Shown here piece after piece: positions 8,701-17,665 of a DNA stretch of 64,000 nucleotides. The stretch is from positions 248,001 to 312,000 of the forward strand of contig NZ_JANZKY010000002.1 of NCBI RefSeq assembly GCF_025770765.1, in the 5' to 3' direction. The notes beneath the pieces were generated by a model, which saw only the letters and a program-made list of their open reading frames with translations, made no database searches and had not been told where the DNA came from. Each line of letters starts with the position of its first letter. The stretch's first letter is position 1. Origin of the DNA: Propionivibrio soli (GTDB taxonomy: Bacteria > Pseudomonadota > Gammaproteobacteria > Burkholderiales > Rhodocyclaceae). Made by a program: the position numbers and the translations under genes.

Positions 8701-11700
8701 ATGTTTTCCCGCTTCTTCATCGACCGGCCGATCTTCGCGATGGTGATTTCGATCTTCATCATCATCGCCGGCCTGGCCTCGATGCGCACGCTGCCGATCG
8801 CTCAGTACCCGGAGATCGCGCCGCCGCAAGTACTCGTTGCCGCCACCTACCCCGGCGCCTCCGCGGACGTGCTCGAAAAAACCGTGGCGGCACCGCTCGA
8901 GACGCAGATCAACGGCGTCGAAGGCATGATCTACATGAGTTCGACCTCCGCCTCGAACGGCCGTGTCGAAATCAACGTCACCTTCGACATCGGCACCGAT
9001 ATCGACCAGGCGGTGATCAACGTCAACAACCGTGTCAAGCAGGCGGAAGCCCGCTTGCCGCAGGAAGTGCGCCGGCAGGGCATTCAGGTCGAGAAGAACT
9101 CGAGCTCGTTCCTGCAGGTGCTGGCGTTCACCTCGCCGGACGGCCGCTACGACGATCTGTACACGAGCAACTTCGTGACGCTGAACGTCCTCGATGTGCT
9201 GAAGCGCGTTCCGGGTACAACGAACGTGCAGATCTTCGGCGCCAAGGACTATGCAATGCGCATCTGGCTGCAGCCCGACCGGCTCGCGCAACTGCGGTTG
9301 GCCACCTCGGACGTGGTGCGTGCGATCAACGAGCAGAACGCACAATACGCGGTAGGGCGTATCGGTCAGCCGCCGACGGCCAAAGGCCAGGAACTCGCAC
9401 TGACCATCAACACTAAGGGGCGGCTCGCCGACGTAGCCGAGTTCGAGAACATCGTCGTGCGCGCCGGCGACGACGGCTCGGTCCTGCGATTAAAGGACGT
9501 TGCTCGTGTCGAATTGGGGTCGAAAGACTACGACTTCATCGGCCGGCAGAACGGCCAGCCCGCAACGCTCGTCGGCATCTTTCTGAAACCAGGTGCGAAC
9601 GCGCTCGATACGGCACAGGCGGTGAAGAGCACGTTGCAGGAACTTTCCGGCCGCTTCCCGGATGGGCTGACCTACACGGTCCCGTACGATACGACGGACT
9701 TCGTGCAGGTGTCGATCCGCGAGGTGGTCAAGACGCTTGGCGAGGCGATGGTCCTCGTCTTCCTCGTCGTCTACCTCTTCCTGCAGAACTGGCGGGCGAC
9801 GCTGATCCCAACGCTGGCCGTGCCCGTCTCGCTGATTGGCACCTTCGCCGGCCTGCTGATGCTCGGGTATTCGATCAACACGCTGACGCTGTTCGGCATG
9901 GTGTTGGCGATCGGCATCGTCGTGGACGATGCCATCGTCGTCCTCGAGAACGTCGAACGGATCATGCACGAAGAAGGCCTGCCGGCGAAGGCGGCCGCGA
10001 TCCAGGCGATGCGCGAAGTCACCGGGCCGGTGATCGCCATCGTCCTCGTGCTGTGCGCGGTGTTCGTGCCGATCGCCTTCCTCGGCGGACTCTCCGGCGA
10101 ACTCTACCGTCAGTTCGCGGTGACAATCGCCATCGCGGTCGTCATCTCCGGCATCGTCGCCCTGACGCTCACTCCGTCGCTGTGCGTGCTTATCCTGCGC
10201 CACGAGCACAAGGCGAGCAACCGCTTCTTCGATGCCTTCAACCGCGGTTTCACACGTATCACCGGCCGTTATACCGGAGGCGTCGCCTGGCTGATCCGGC
10301 GCGGCGCACTGGGGCTCCTGCTCTTCGCCGGGATGGTGGTGATCACGGCGGGTCTATGGAAACTCACGCCGGGCAGCCTTGTTCCGGATGAGGACCAGGG
10401 CTACTACATCAGTGCCGTTTACCTGCCCGACGGCGCATCGCTCGAACGTACCGACCGCATCGTGCAGCAGGTGGACGAAATCATCCGCAGCAACCCGAAC
10501 GTCGCGCGGACGATCGTATTCACCGGTTTCGACTTCATCGGCGGCAGCTTCAAAAACAATGCGGCCACCTTCTTTGTGACGCTCAAGCATTGGGACGAGC
10601 GCGAGGTGCCCGCGAACGCCTTGGTCGGCGAGCTGTTCATGAAGACGGCGCACATCAAGGAGGCGCTCGTCCTGGCTTTCGGCCCGCCGGCCATCTTCGG
10701 TCTGGGCAATTCCGGCGGATTCGAACTGTACCTGCAGAATCGCGGCGAAGGCGACGCCAAGCGCCTCGGCGAAGTGAGTCAGCAATTCATCGGCAAGCTG
10801 CACCAGGATAAAACGTTCGGCATGGTGTCGTCGCTCTGGCGCTCCAACGTGCCGCAACTTGACGTCGATGTCGACCGCGAAAAGGCCAAGACGCTCGGCG
10901 TGCCGATCGACGGCTTGTTCGACACGCTGGCGGCGACGCTCGGCACCTACTACGTGAACGACTTCAACAAGTTCGGCCGCACTTGGCAGGTGCTGATGTC
11001 GGCGGAGCAGAGTTTCCGCAACAACCCCAGCGACATCGGCGGCATCTACGTGCGCTCCGAGCGCGGGCAGATGGTGCCGCTCTCGGCGCTGGCACAGGTT
11101 AAGCAGACGACCGGCCCGGAAACACTGGAGCGCTTCAACAACCTGCCGTCCGTGAAGATCATCGGCAACGGCGCTCCCGGCATGTCGTCCGGACAGGTCA
11201 TCACTCAGGTCGAACGCATTGCGCGCGAATCGTTGCCGCCGGATTTCAGTTACGACTGGGGCGGCGCCTCGTTCCAGGAGAAAAAATCGAGCGGCTCGTC
11301 GAGCTACGCGCTGATCCTTGGGGCCATCATGGTTTTCCTGATCCTGGCCGCACAGTACGAACGCTGGTCGTTGCCGCTGGCCGTCCTGCTCGCGTTACCC
11401 TTCGGCACCTTCGGTGCTCTCGCGGCGGTATGGCTGCGCAACATGGACAACGACGTGTACTTTCAGATCGGTCTCGTCACCCTGCTCGGCCTTGCCGCCA
11501 AGAACGCCATTCTGATCGTCGAATACGCGGTCTACAAGAACGGCGAAGGCATGAGCGCCGCCGCCGCCGCGATCGAGGCGGCCCGGCTGCGCTTCCGACC
11601 GATCCTGATGACCTCGCTGGCGTTCATTCTCGGCGTCGTTCCGCTTGCCTTCTCGCACGGTGCGGGTGCTGGCGCACGGCGCGCCGTCGGTACCGGCGTC

Positions 11701-11901
11701 ATGGGCGGCATGCTCGCCGCGACGTTCCTCGCGGTGTTCTTCGTGCCGCTCTTCTATCGGGTGATTACCGACCGGCGGCTGAGCGAAAAACGCAGCACCG
11801 CCGATATGTTCGAAGAAGTGAGGGAAACCCATGCCAAGACGCACGAGCGCCTGGTCAAACGGGCGCAACGCGACGAATACGTCGGAGACGAAGATGCGTA
11901 A
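8701..11901 (+). CDS. RND efflux pump inner-membrane transporter (HAE1 family)
   Basis: This 1066-residue proton-driven exporter fits the AcrB/MexB type in length and layout, with twelve predicted membrane segments and two large periplasmic loops. It begins MFSRFFIDRPIFAMVISIF as in the family. The TM4 proton-relay Asp pair is visible in GIVVDDAIVVLENVERI, and TM10 has GLAAKNAILIVEYA with its conserved Lys. The porter region contains SSFLQVLAF and NNRVKQAEARLPQEV. Family members export drugs, dyes, detergents or solvents; substrates cannot be inferred here. The gene lies 3 nt after its adaptor and overlaps the outer-membrane channel gene by 8 nt, making a complete tripartite operon. Confidence 0.97.
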   Translation: MFSRFFIDRPIFAMVISIFIIIAGLASMRTLPIAQYPEIAPPQVLVAATYPGASADVLEKTVAAPLETQINGVEGMIYMSSTSASNGRVEINVTFDIGTDIDQAVINVNNRVKQAEARLPQEVRRQGIQVEKNSSSFLQVLAFTSPDGRYDDLYTSNFVTLNVLDVLKRVPGTTNVQIFGAKDYAMRIWLQPDRLAQLRLATSDVVRAINEQNAQYAVGRIGQPPTAKGQELALTINTKGRLADVAEFENIVVRAGDDGSVLRLKDVARVELGSKDYDFIGRQNGQPATLVGIFLKPGANALDTAQAVKSTLQELSGRFPDGLTYTVPYDTTDFVQVSIREVVKTLGEAMVLVFLVVYLFLQNWRATLIPTLAVPVSLIGTFAGLLMLGYSINTLTLFGMVLAIGIVVDDAIVVLENVERIMHEEGLPAKAAAIQAMREVTGPVIAIVLVLCAVFVPIAFLGGLSGELYRQFAVTIAIAVVISGIVALTLTPSLCVLILRHEHKASNRFFDAFNRGFTRITGRYTGGVAWLIRRGALGLLLFAGMVVITAGLWKLTPGSLVPDEDQGYYISAVYLPDGASLERTDRIVQQVDEIIRSNPNVARTIVFTGFDFIGGSFKNNAATFFVTLKHWDEREVPANALVGELFMKTAHIKEALVLAFGPPAIFGLGNSGGFELYLQNRGEGDAKRLGEVSQQFIGKLHQDKTFGMVSSLWRSNVPQLDVDVDREKAKTLGVPIDGLFDTLAATLGTYYVNDFNKFGRTWQVLMSAEQSFRNNPSDIGGIYVRSERGQMVPLSALAQVKQTTGPETLERFNNLPSVKIIGNGAPGMSSGQVITQVERIARESLPPDFSYDWGGASFQEKKSSGSSSYALILGAIMVFLILAAQYERWSLPLAVLLALPFGTFGALAAVWLRNMDNDVYFQIGLVTLLGLAAKNAILIVEYAVYKNGEGMSAAAAAIEAARLRFRPILMTSLAFILGVVPLAFSHGAGAGARRAVGTGVMGGMLAATFLAVFFVPLFYRVITDRRLSEKRSTADMFEEVRETHAKTHERLVKRAQRDEYVGDEDA

Positions 11902-13375
11902 GCTCCCCTGCTCAAGCCACCCCGGTGACCGAACTAAAAGCCTTTCGGTGGCCGTTCTCACCGCACTCGCGTTGGCCGGTTGCGCCATTGGCCCTGATTA
12001 CCAGCGTCCAGACATCGACCTGCCAGCGCAATGGCGCTCGACACCGGCGGCCGACGCCGATGTTGCCCGGCCGGTGTCGGAAACCGGTGAGCGCTGGTGG
12101 TCAGTGTATGGTGATCCCGTGCTCGAACGTTTGGTCGACGAGGCGTTGAGCAACAACGCCGACGCGGCGATCGCCACCGCGCGGGTTCTGGAAGCGCGAG
12201 CAATCGCCAGCCAGACCGACGCCAACCTCTACCCGGACGTTTCCGCCAACTTCTCCGGCAGTCGCACTCGCAATACGCAGCGCGGCACCATGCCGGCGGG
12301 AGCGACGCCGCGCATGCAGAACTACTACAGCGCAACCTTGGACGTCAGCTACGAGATCGATTTGTGGGGCAAGTACCGGCGTGCAAGCGAGGCGGCGCGT
12401 GCCGACATCTTTGCGGCCGAATCGGCCCGCGAAGCGGTGCGCCTGTCGCTTGTAGCACAAGTCGCCCAGCAATACTTCGCCCTCCTCGCCGCCGACGCCC
12501 AAGTCGAAGTGGCCCGCCGTACGCTGACTTCGCGCGGCGAAACGCTGAATCTCTTTACCCGGCGCGTGGAGGCCGGAACGCTTTCGGAATACGAATTGCA
12601 CCAGGCCGTAGCCGAGCGCGAGGCGACCCGGTCGCAGCTTGCCAGCTTGATGCAAACGCAGGACCGTGCCGAGAGCGCGTTGTCGGTACTGCTCGGCCGA
12701 TCGCCGCGCGAGGTGATGAGCGGAGCGATGGAACGCGGCACACCAGCGCCTGTCAGGGACGTCGTGATTCCCGCCGGGCTCCCGTCCGAACTGCTCCTGC
12801 GCCGCCCCGATCTGCGCGAAGCGGAGGAAGCGCTGATCGCCGCCAATGCCCGTATCGGCAGCGCCCGCGCGCAGTTCTTCCCGTCGATCGGACTGACCGC
12901 CTTCCTCGGCAGCGAAAGCACGCAGTTTTCCGATCTCTTCAGTGGACCGGCCCAGGTCTTCCAGTTCGCCGCCGCCATCACACAGCCGATCTGGAACGCC
13001 GGTCGCATCCGGGCCGGGGTCTTCATCACCGAGGCGCGGCGCGATCAAGCCCTTGCACGCTATCGCAACGCCGTGGCGAGCGCCTTCAAGGACGTGCGCG
13101 ACGCGCTGGCAGCGCAAAGCGCGGCTCGCGAAACCCTGACGGCGGAAACGGCCCGCACCGCGGCCCTGGAAAAGGCGCTTGCCCAGGCGCAGTTACGCTT
13201 CGACGCCGGCGTTTCAAGCCGCATCGAAGTACTCGACGTCGAGCGCAACCTGCTCTCCTCGGAACTGGCGCGTATCGATAGCGAACGCCAACGCAAATCG
13301 GCGCTCGCCGACATGTTCAAGGCGCTGGGCGGAGGCTGGCCCGAGCCAGCGCCGGTCGGCGCCCTATCAAGATAG
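11894..13375 (+). CDS. Outer-membrane efflux lipoprotein (NodT/OprM family)
   Basis: This 493-residue TolC-like channel completes the tripartite pump. It has a lipoprotein signal ending ALAGC near residue 30, the family start CAIGPDYQRPDIDLPAQW, and two OEP repeats (about 75-270 and 290-475) with GLPSELLLRRPDLREAE and FFPSIGLTAFLGSES, typical of NodT proteins. The ATG at 11894 overlaps the end of the pump gene by 8 nt and has a GGAGACGAAG ribosome-binding site; the longer upstream frame is a shadow of the pump. It forms an outer-membrane trimer in relatives. The 86 nt that follow end in the terminator of the converging DUF1810 gene. Confidence 0.95.
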   Translation: MRKLPCSSHPGDRTKSLSVAVLTALALAGCAIGPDYQRPDIDLPAQWRSTPAADADVARPVSETGERWWSVYGDPVLERLVDEALSNNADAAIATARVLEARAIASQTDANLYPDVSANFSGSRTRNTQRGTMPAGATPRMQNYYSATLDVSYEIDLWGKYRRASEAARADIFAAESAREAVRLSLVAQVAQQYFALLAADAQVEVARRTLTSRGETLNLFTRRVEAGTLSEYELHQAVAEREATRSQLASLMQTQDRAESALSVLLGRSPREVMSGAMERGTPAPVRDVVIPAGLPSELLLRRPDLREAEEALIAANARIGSARAQFFPSIGLTAFLGSESTQFSDLFSGPAQVFQFAAAITQPIWNAGRIRAGVFITEARRDQALARYRNAVASAFKDVRDALAAQSAARETLTAETARTAALEKALAQAQLRFDAGVSSRIEVLDVERNLLSSELARIDSERQRKSALADMFKALGGGWPEPAPVGALSR

Positions 13376-13421
13376 GGCAGGAAAGACCGCGGGCGCTCGA
13401 ATGCCGGTCGACTAGCCAGGC

Positions 13422-13444
13422 AAAAAAGGAACCCCAACGGGTTC
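13422..13444 (-). terminator. Rho-independent terminator after the DUF1810 gene
   Basis: Reading the minus strand, GAACCC and GGGTTC pair around a 4-nt loop and are followed by CTTTTTT. It lies 17 nt past the DUF1810 stop and may also serve the converging efflux operon. Confidence 0.7.
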
Positions 13445-13461
13445 TGGCAACAAACCGTGCG

Positions 13462-13926
13462 TTATTTGGTGCCGAGCAAGCTCAGCGTCAGGCGGTCGCG
13501 CTGTCCGGAGTAGTACTTCTCGATGGCATCCGCGAACGGCCGGGCCGCAGCGGTACCTAACCCGGCGGCGGCTTCGAACAGCGTCACCGACGAGCAGAAT
13601 TTCAAATCATCCGGTTCGCCAAAGATTTCAAGCGCGCTTCGCCCGCTTACGGCATTGACGCATTGGGTACATTCAACAAGACGAGCCCCGAGAACGGGAT
13701 GCGCCAGGTAGGCGCTTGCTTCCTCCAAACCCTTTATCGCGTAGTAGCGGGCCGTGGAACTGCGCCCCAAGCCATCGAGTTGCGGAAAGATGAACCAGAT
13801 CCAGTGGGTGCGCTTGCGGCCGGCCGCCAGCTCAGCCAAGGCTTCGCCATACACCGTACGCTGGGCCGAAATGAAGCGTTCTAGGTCGAATTCGTCGCGC
13901 GCGGGGCCTTGGCCCGCCTCAGCCAT
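13462..13926 (-). CDS. DUF1810 family protein
   Basis: This 154-residue protein carries the DUF1810 signature: FDLERFISAQRTVYGEALAEL near the start, then THWIWFIFPQLDGLGRS, followed by a helical domain ending DAIEKYYSGQRDRLTLSLL. The function of the family is not established; it is a small soluble alpha-helical protein often found next to unrelated housekeeping genes. The ATG at 13926 sits 8 nt inside the end of the RlmN-like gene, so the pair is translationally coupled. The longer open frame upstream of this start only mirrors the RlmN-like gene. No signal peptide or membrane segment is visible. Confidence 0.85.
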   Translation of the reverse strand: MAEAGQGPARDEFDLERFISAQRTVYGEALAELAAGRKRTHWIWFIFPQLDGLGRSSTARYYAIKGLEEASAYLAHPVLGARLVECTQCVNAVSGRSALEIFGEPDDLKFCSSVTLFEAAAGLGTAAARPFADAIEKYYSGQRDRLTLSLLGTK

Positions 13927-15013
13927 TCGCGCCACCTTGTCGCCCCTCTGGCCGGGCGTTTTCCGCGTTGGCGGCCCGGAATTGCGCTGGGGCCACCTTT
14001 TCCAGCGGTATCGCCAACGTTCGTGCGCGCAACTGGCCGCAACCGCCGTCGATATCTTGTCCGGCGGAATCACGCAGGCTCGCCACGATGCCGCGCTCGC
14101 GCAACCGGCGCGCCAAGTCGACCGCACGCTCCCACGCCGGACGCTTGAACCCCAGCCCATCCACGGTGTTGAAGGGAATGAAGTTCATCATCGCGTACTT
14201 GCCGGCGAGCAACTCGGCCGCTCGGTCGACGTCGGCCTCGTTGTCGTTCACCCCTTCGAGCAAGGTCCACTGGTATTGGATCGGGTATCCCGTCGTCCGC
14301 GCATAGCGTTCGCCGTGCTCGATGAGTTCTTCGGGCGGCACGTGCGGCGCACGGGGCAGCAGCCGGGCACGCAATTCGCTGTTCGTTGTATGCAGCGAAA
14401 TAGCCAGCGCCGGTTTCACGCGGCCTTGCATCAGCCGATCGAACACGCGACGGTCGCCGACAGTCGAAAACACGAGGTTCTTGTGCCCGATCGCACCCTC
14501 CGTACCGAGCAGATCGATGGCTTCGAGCACATTGCCCATGTTGTGCGCCGGTTCACCCATGCCCATGAAAACCACTTTGCCAACCTTGCGGCGATGACGC
14601 GCAAGCACCACCTGGGCGACGATTTCGGCGCTGCCCAATTGGCGCCGGAGCCCTTCCCGGCCGGTCATGCAGAAGGCGCAGCCGACCGCACAGCCGACCT
14701 GTGTCGACACACAGACGCCGTCGCGCGGCAGCAGGACGCTCTCGACAGTCTGCCCGTCAGCCAAACGGACCAGCAATCGCGCCGAACCGTCCTGCCCCGG
14801 GTGTTCCGAGTACACTTGCGCCATGCGCTCGAGTTCGGAGGCCACCGCTGGGAGAACACCGCGCACACCGAGCGGCAGGAAGTCTTCGGAGCGCTGCCGT
14901 CGCGTGCCCTCGTCGAGCGATCGGGCATGCACCCACGCGCGCAGGACGCGCTGCTCATGACACGGCTTGGCACCATGATCGCGCAGGCTTTGGCGGATTT
15001 GTTCGATACGCAT
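13919..15013 (-). CDS. RlmN/Cfr-like radical SAM RNA methyltransferase (probable paralogue)
   Basis: This 364-residue protein has the radical SAM cluster motif CAVGCAFC at about residue 110, the FMGMGEPAHN region, SLHTTNSELRARLLP and the C-terminal GQDIDGGCGQL. The Cys just before the cluster (GVCVSTQ) and the one in GGCGQL occupy the places of the two catalytic Cys of RlmN and Cfr, which methylate A2503 of 23S rRNA (RlmN also acts on some tRNAs). The N-terminus (MRIEQIRQSLRDHGAKPCHE) does not look like typical RlmN, and none of the usual betaproteobacterial rlmN neighbours (ndk, ispG, hisS) is here. It is therefore more likely a paralogue with a different site. It overlaps the DUF1810 gene by 8 nt. 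Confidence 0.8.
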   Translation of the reverse strand: MRIEQIRQSLRDHGAKPCHEQRVLRAWVHARSLDEGTRRQRSEDFLPLGVRGVLPAVASELERMAQVYSEHPGQDGSARLLVRLADGQTVESVLLPRDGVCVSTQVGCAVGCAFCMTGREGLRRQLGSAEIVAQVVLARHRRKVGKVVFMGMGEPAHNMGNVLEAIDLLGTEGAIGHKNLVFSTVGDRRVFDRLMQGRVKPALAISLHTTNSELRARLLPRAPHVPPEELIEHGERYARTTGYPIQYQWTLLEGVNDNEADVDRAAELLAGKYAMMNFIPFNTVDGLGFKRPAWERAVDLARRLRERGIVASLRDSAGQDIDGGCGQLRARTLAIPLEKVAPAQFRAANAENARPEGRQGGANG

Positions 15014-15153
15014 GGGGAAGGCCCAATGTTAACACTCGAACGCCACCCCGCGGTAGCGGACGCGGCAAAGAAAAGGTAAATTCCCGGGCCGCCCTCGATT
15101 GCGCGCCCCAAGGCAAGACTAAATGGCAATTGCGCGGCAACTGTGCGGCCATT

Positions 15154-15172
15154 GCGACGCTCAGGGCGTCGC
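15154..15172. repeat. Perfect inverted repeat in the rlmN-like/guaC divergent region
   Basis: GCGACGC and GCGTCGC flank a 5-nt loop. There is no T tract on either side, so it is not an obvious terminator. It sits about 140 nt upstream of the RlmN-like start, within the 378-nt gene-free stretch 15014-15391. Confidence 0.5.
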
Positions 15173-15207
15173 GGTTATTGGTACTTGGGCCCATCGGGCT
15201 GAAATAA

Positions 15208-15266
15208 CGGTCTATAAATCGCGGTTTATAAATCGGAGCGGTTCGTAAATCGGGGCCCGTAAATCG
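15208..15266. repeat. Four degenerate 14-nt tandem repeats ending TAAATCG
   Basis: Units 15208-15221, 15222-15235, 15236-15252 and 15253-15266 all end in TAAATCG and share a C/G-rich first half. Three are 14 nt and one is 17 nt. The array has no coding frame across units and lies in the divergent region upstream of guaC. It may be a regulatory site cluster or an eroded minisatellite. Confidence 0.6.
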
Positions 15267-15352
15267 AAATCGGTAAGGCCGGCAGCGTAGAGCGCCAGGT
15301 CGTAACACGCTGGACACGGGGCCATCAGAATTGTATCGGCCCGGGGACTTTT

Positions 15353-15371
15353 CAGGATATACATTATCCTG
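15353..15371 (+). promoter_or_regulatory. Palindrome CAGGATA-N5-TATCCTG just upstream of guaC
   Basis: The 7-nt arms are perfect, and the site ends 20 nt before the guaC ATG. It overlaps AT-rich, -10-like sequence (GATATACATTAT). This position suits an operator or a 5' untranslated hairpin; no regulator gene is adjacent. Confidence 0.5.
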
Positions 15372-15391
15372 GCATATTCAAGGAGAATGCA

Positions 15392-16435
15392 ATGCGCATT
15401 GAACAAGACATGAAGCTCGATTTCAAGGACGTTCTGCTGCGTCCAAAACGCTCGACGTTGACGTCGCGTTCGGAAGTCGACATCTCGCGGGAATTCGTCT
15501 TCCTGCACTCGAAACGCAAGTACCACGGCATACCGATCATCGCCGCCAATATGGACGCCACCGGTACCTTCCAGATGGCACGGGCGCTCGCCAAGCATCA
15601 GCTGTCGGTGGCGCTGCACAAGCACTACGGCGACCAGGAGCTGCTCGACTTCTTTGCCGAGCAGCCTGAATCGCCGCCCATGTTCTACTCGATGGGAATC
15701 ACGGCACCGGACTACGAGAAATTTTCGCGCGTCATGAAAGGGGCGCGCGGCACAATCCAGAACGTGTGCGTAGACGTGGCCAACGGCTACACGAAAGCCT
15801 TCATCAACTTCATCGTCAAGCTGCGCACGGCGCATCCTGAACTCACCATCATGGCGGGCAACGTCGTTACCGGCGAGATGACCGAGCAGTTGATCCTGGA
15901 CGGCGTCGATATCGTCAAGGTCGGCATCGGTCCGGGCTCCGTGTGCACAACGCGGCGCATGTCGGGAGTCGGCTATCCGCAACTGTCGGCAATCATCGAA
16001 TGCGCCGACGCGGCCCACGGCCTGCACGGCCTGATCTGTGCCGACGGCGGCTGCACGTCGCCAGGCGATCTGGCCAAGGCGTTCGGCGCCGGTGCCGACT
16101 TCGTGATGCTCGGCGGCATGCTCGCCGGTCACGACGAGTGCGGCATGGATGTAGTTGAGGAGAACGGCGTGCGCAAGATGCGCTTCTACGGCATGAGTTC
16201 GCGCGAGGCGATGAACAAATATGCCGGCGGCGTAGCCGATTATCGCGCATCAGAGGGCAAGGAGGTGCTTCTTGAATGCCGCGGCCCGGTCGAGAACACG
16301 CTGCAAGACATTCTCGGCGGCGTGCGCTCCGCCTGCACTTACGTCGGCGCCCGGCGCCTCAAGGAGCTTTCGAAACGCACGACCTTTATCCGGGTGTCGC
16401 AGCAACTGAACGAAGTATTCGGCTCGGTCGGCTGA
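15392..16435 (+). CDS. guaC: GMP reductase
   Basis: GuaC converts GMP to IMP with NADPH and ammonia release, returning guanine nucleotides to the purine pool. The 347-residue length equals that of the well-known enterobacterial enzyme. Visible features are [13 protein letters not shown] at the N-terminus, [12 protein letters not shown], the catalytic loop [12 protein letters not shown] with its Cys, and [19 protein letters not shown] domains found in the related IMP dehydrogenase are absent, which supports GuaC. An AAGGAG ribosome-binding site precedes the ATG. The gene stands alone, converging on an ABC exporter operon; its upstream region contains a palindrome and a repeat array that may regulate it. 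Confidence 0.96.
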   Translation: MRIEQDMKLDFKDVLLRPKRSTLTSRSEVDISREFVFLHSKRKYHGIPIIAANMDATGTFQMARALAKHQLSVALHKHYGDQELLDFFAEQPESPPMFYSMGITAPDYEKFSRVMKGARGTIQNVCVDVANGYTKAFINFIVKLRTAHPELTIMAGNVVTGEMTEQLILDGVDIVKVGIGPGSVCTTRRMSGVGYPQLSAIIECADAAHGLHGLICADGGCTSPGDLAKAFGAGADFVMLGGMLAGHDECGMDVVEENGVRKMRFYGMSSREAMNKYAGGVADYRASEGKEVLLECRGPVENTLQDILGGVRSACTYVGARRLKELSKRTTFIRVSQQLNEVFGSVG

Positions 16436-16478
16436 CCGGCAGATCGGACGCCCTCGGAGCGACAAACGCGCGTCGCTC

Positions 16479-17657
16479 TCAGGCGGCGCGCAGCGCATCG
16501 ACAATGTTCATCCGCGCCGCGCGAGCGGCCGGAAGGACACCGCCTACCAACCCCATCGCCAGCGCAAAGGCGAGGCTCTTTCCCACGATACCGGGCGTCA
16601 GCGTGAACGAGAAGGCCAGTTCGGAGAACGACTGCCAATTCATCGTCGAAATCGTCAGGAGTTGCATGGTGGACGCGAGGCCAAGCCCGATCGCGCCACC
16701 AAGCAGCGACAGGAAGAGCGATTCGAGCAGAAAAGCCGCCAGCACGCTGCCCTTGCGAAAACCCAGCGCACGCAGCGTCCCTATCTCGCCGGTACGGTTC
16801 GACACGGCGGCGTACATGGTGATCATGGCGCCGATCACGGCACCGATCGAGAAGATCACCGAGAGCGAAAGCCCGAGAATGCGTATGAAGGTCGACAGCG
16901 CTTGCGACTGGTCGGCATAGAACTGCGTCTCGCGCTTCGCCTCCAGCGTCAGGCGCTGGTCGCTCTCGATGGCCCCCTTGACCGCGTCGAAGGCCGCCGA
17001 ATCGCTGAGCCGGAAAACGAGCGCCGAATACACGGGCCGGCGGAACGCCTGCATCAACTGGTCGACGTCACCCCAGATTTCGGAGTCGAATCCTGACTTG
17101 TTCGCGTCGAAGAGGCCGACGATGACCCACTCGCGCCCGCCGAAGCGCAACGACTCGCCGAGGCCGGCATTGGCGAAACGCTCGGCGATCGCGCGGCCGG
17201 CAACGATCTCATTGCTGCCGGGCCGGAACAGGCGTCCGTTCACGACTTGTATCTGCGGCCGCAAAGCGAGCCCCATTGGCGACACGCCGCGAATGACGAC
17301 GTTCGACGGCTTTTGCGGCGCGGCGCCAACCTGCCGCTTGTTGAGCGAGATCAAGACGACGGTTTCCTTCGACACCTGGCGCTCACCATCGGCACCGAGC
17401 GCGATTTGTGGCAGGCTCTCGACGATCGCCGCCTGCGCGCGTTCCATCGCGCTTTGAACCTCCGTCCCCGACGCACGGCGGGTCACGACCACGTTCTCGG
17501 GTGAGCCAGTTTCAACGAGCGTCCGGCGCAGACCTTCGTCGAGCATCAGTACGGCGGCGAAGACGAAAACGACAAGCGCCAGACCGCCGGCCGTAAGCGC
17601 CGTCGTCAGCTTGCGCGTCCAGAGATTGCGCAGGGAGTAAGCGATCGGTAGACGCAT
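16479..17657 (-). CDS. ABC exporter permease, FtsX/MacB-like (second permease)
   Basis: This 392-residue membrane protein has the FtsX-type layout: one N-terminal membrane segment (TTALTAGGLALVVFVFAAVL), a periplasmic domain of about 220 residues, then three membrane segments near the C-terminus with RTGEIGTLRALGFRKGSVLAAF between the first two. The start ATG at 17657 gives the usual MRLPIAYSLRNLWTRK cytoplasmic lead; the longer frame overlaps the neighbouring gene. It lies 8 nt after a second, different FtsX-like permease, so the exporter is probably a heteromer. The substrate is unknown; relatives move lipoproteins, peptides, macrolides or glycolipids. Confidence 0.9.
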   Translation of the reverse strand: MRLPIAYSLRNLWTRKLTTALTAGGLALVVFVFAAVLMLDEGLRRTLVETGSPENVVVTRRASGTEVQSAMERAQAAIVESLPQIALGADGERQVSKETVVLISLNKRQVGAAPQKPSNVVIRGVSPMGLALRPQIQVVNGRLFRPGSNEIVAGRAIAERFANAGLGESLRFGGREWVIVGLFDANKSGFDSEIWGDVDQLMQAFRRPVYSALVFRLSDSAAFDAVKGAIESDQRLTLEAKRETQFYADQSQALSTFIRILGLSLSVIFSIGAVIGAMITMYAAVSNRTGEIGTLRALGFRKGSVLAAFLLESLFLSLLGGAIGLGLASTMQLLTISTMNWQSFSELAFSFTLTPGIVGKSLAFALAMGLVGGVLPAARAARMNIVDALRAA

Positions 17658-17665
17658 GCCGTCAG

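Noticed and set aside
13754-15079. Long plus-strand frame (441 codons) opposite the RlmN-like gene
   Set aside because: It mirrors the minus-strand radical SAM gene, which has clear catalytic motifs; the plus-strand product is Arg/His-rich and has no recognisable domain.
15014-15391. Purine riboswitch or CRISPR-like array upstream of guaC
   Set aside because: No purine-aptamer core is visible, and the repeats are too short, degenerate and unspaced to be CRISPR.
16457-16478. Terminator between guaC and the converging permease gene
   Set aside because: The GAGCGAC/GTCGCTC hairpin is present but lacks a T tract on either strand.
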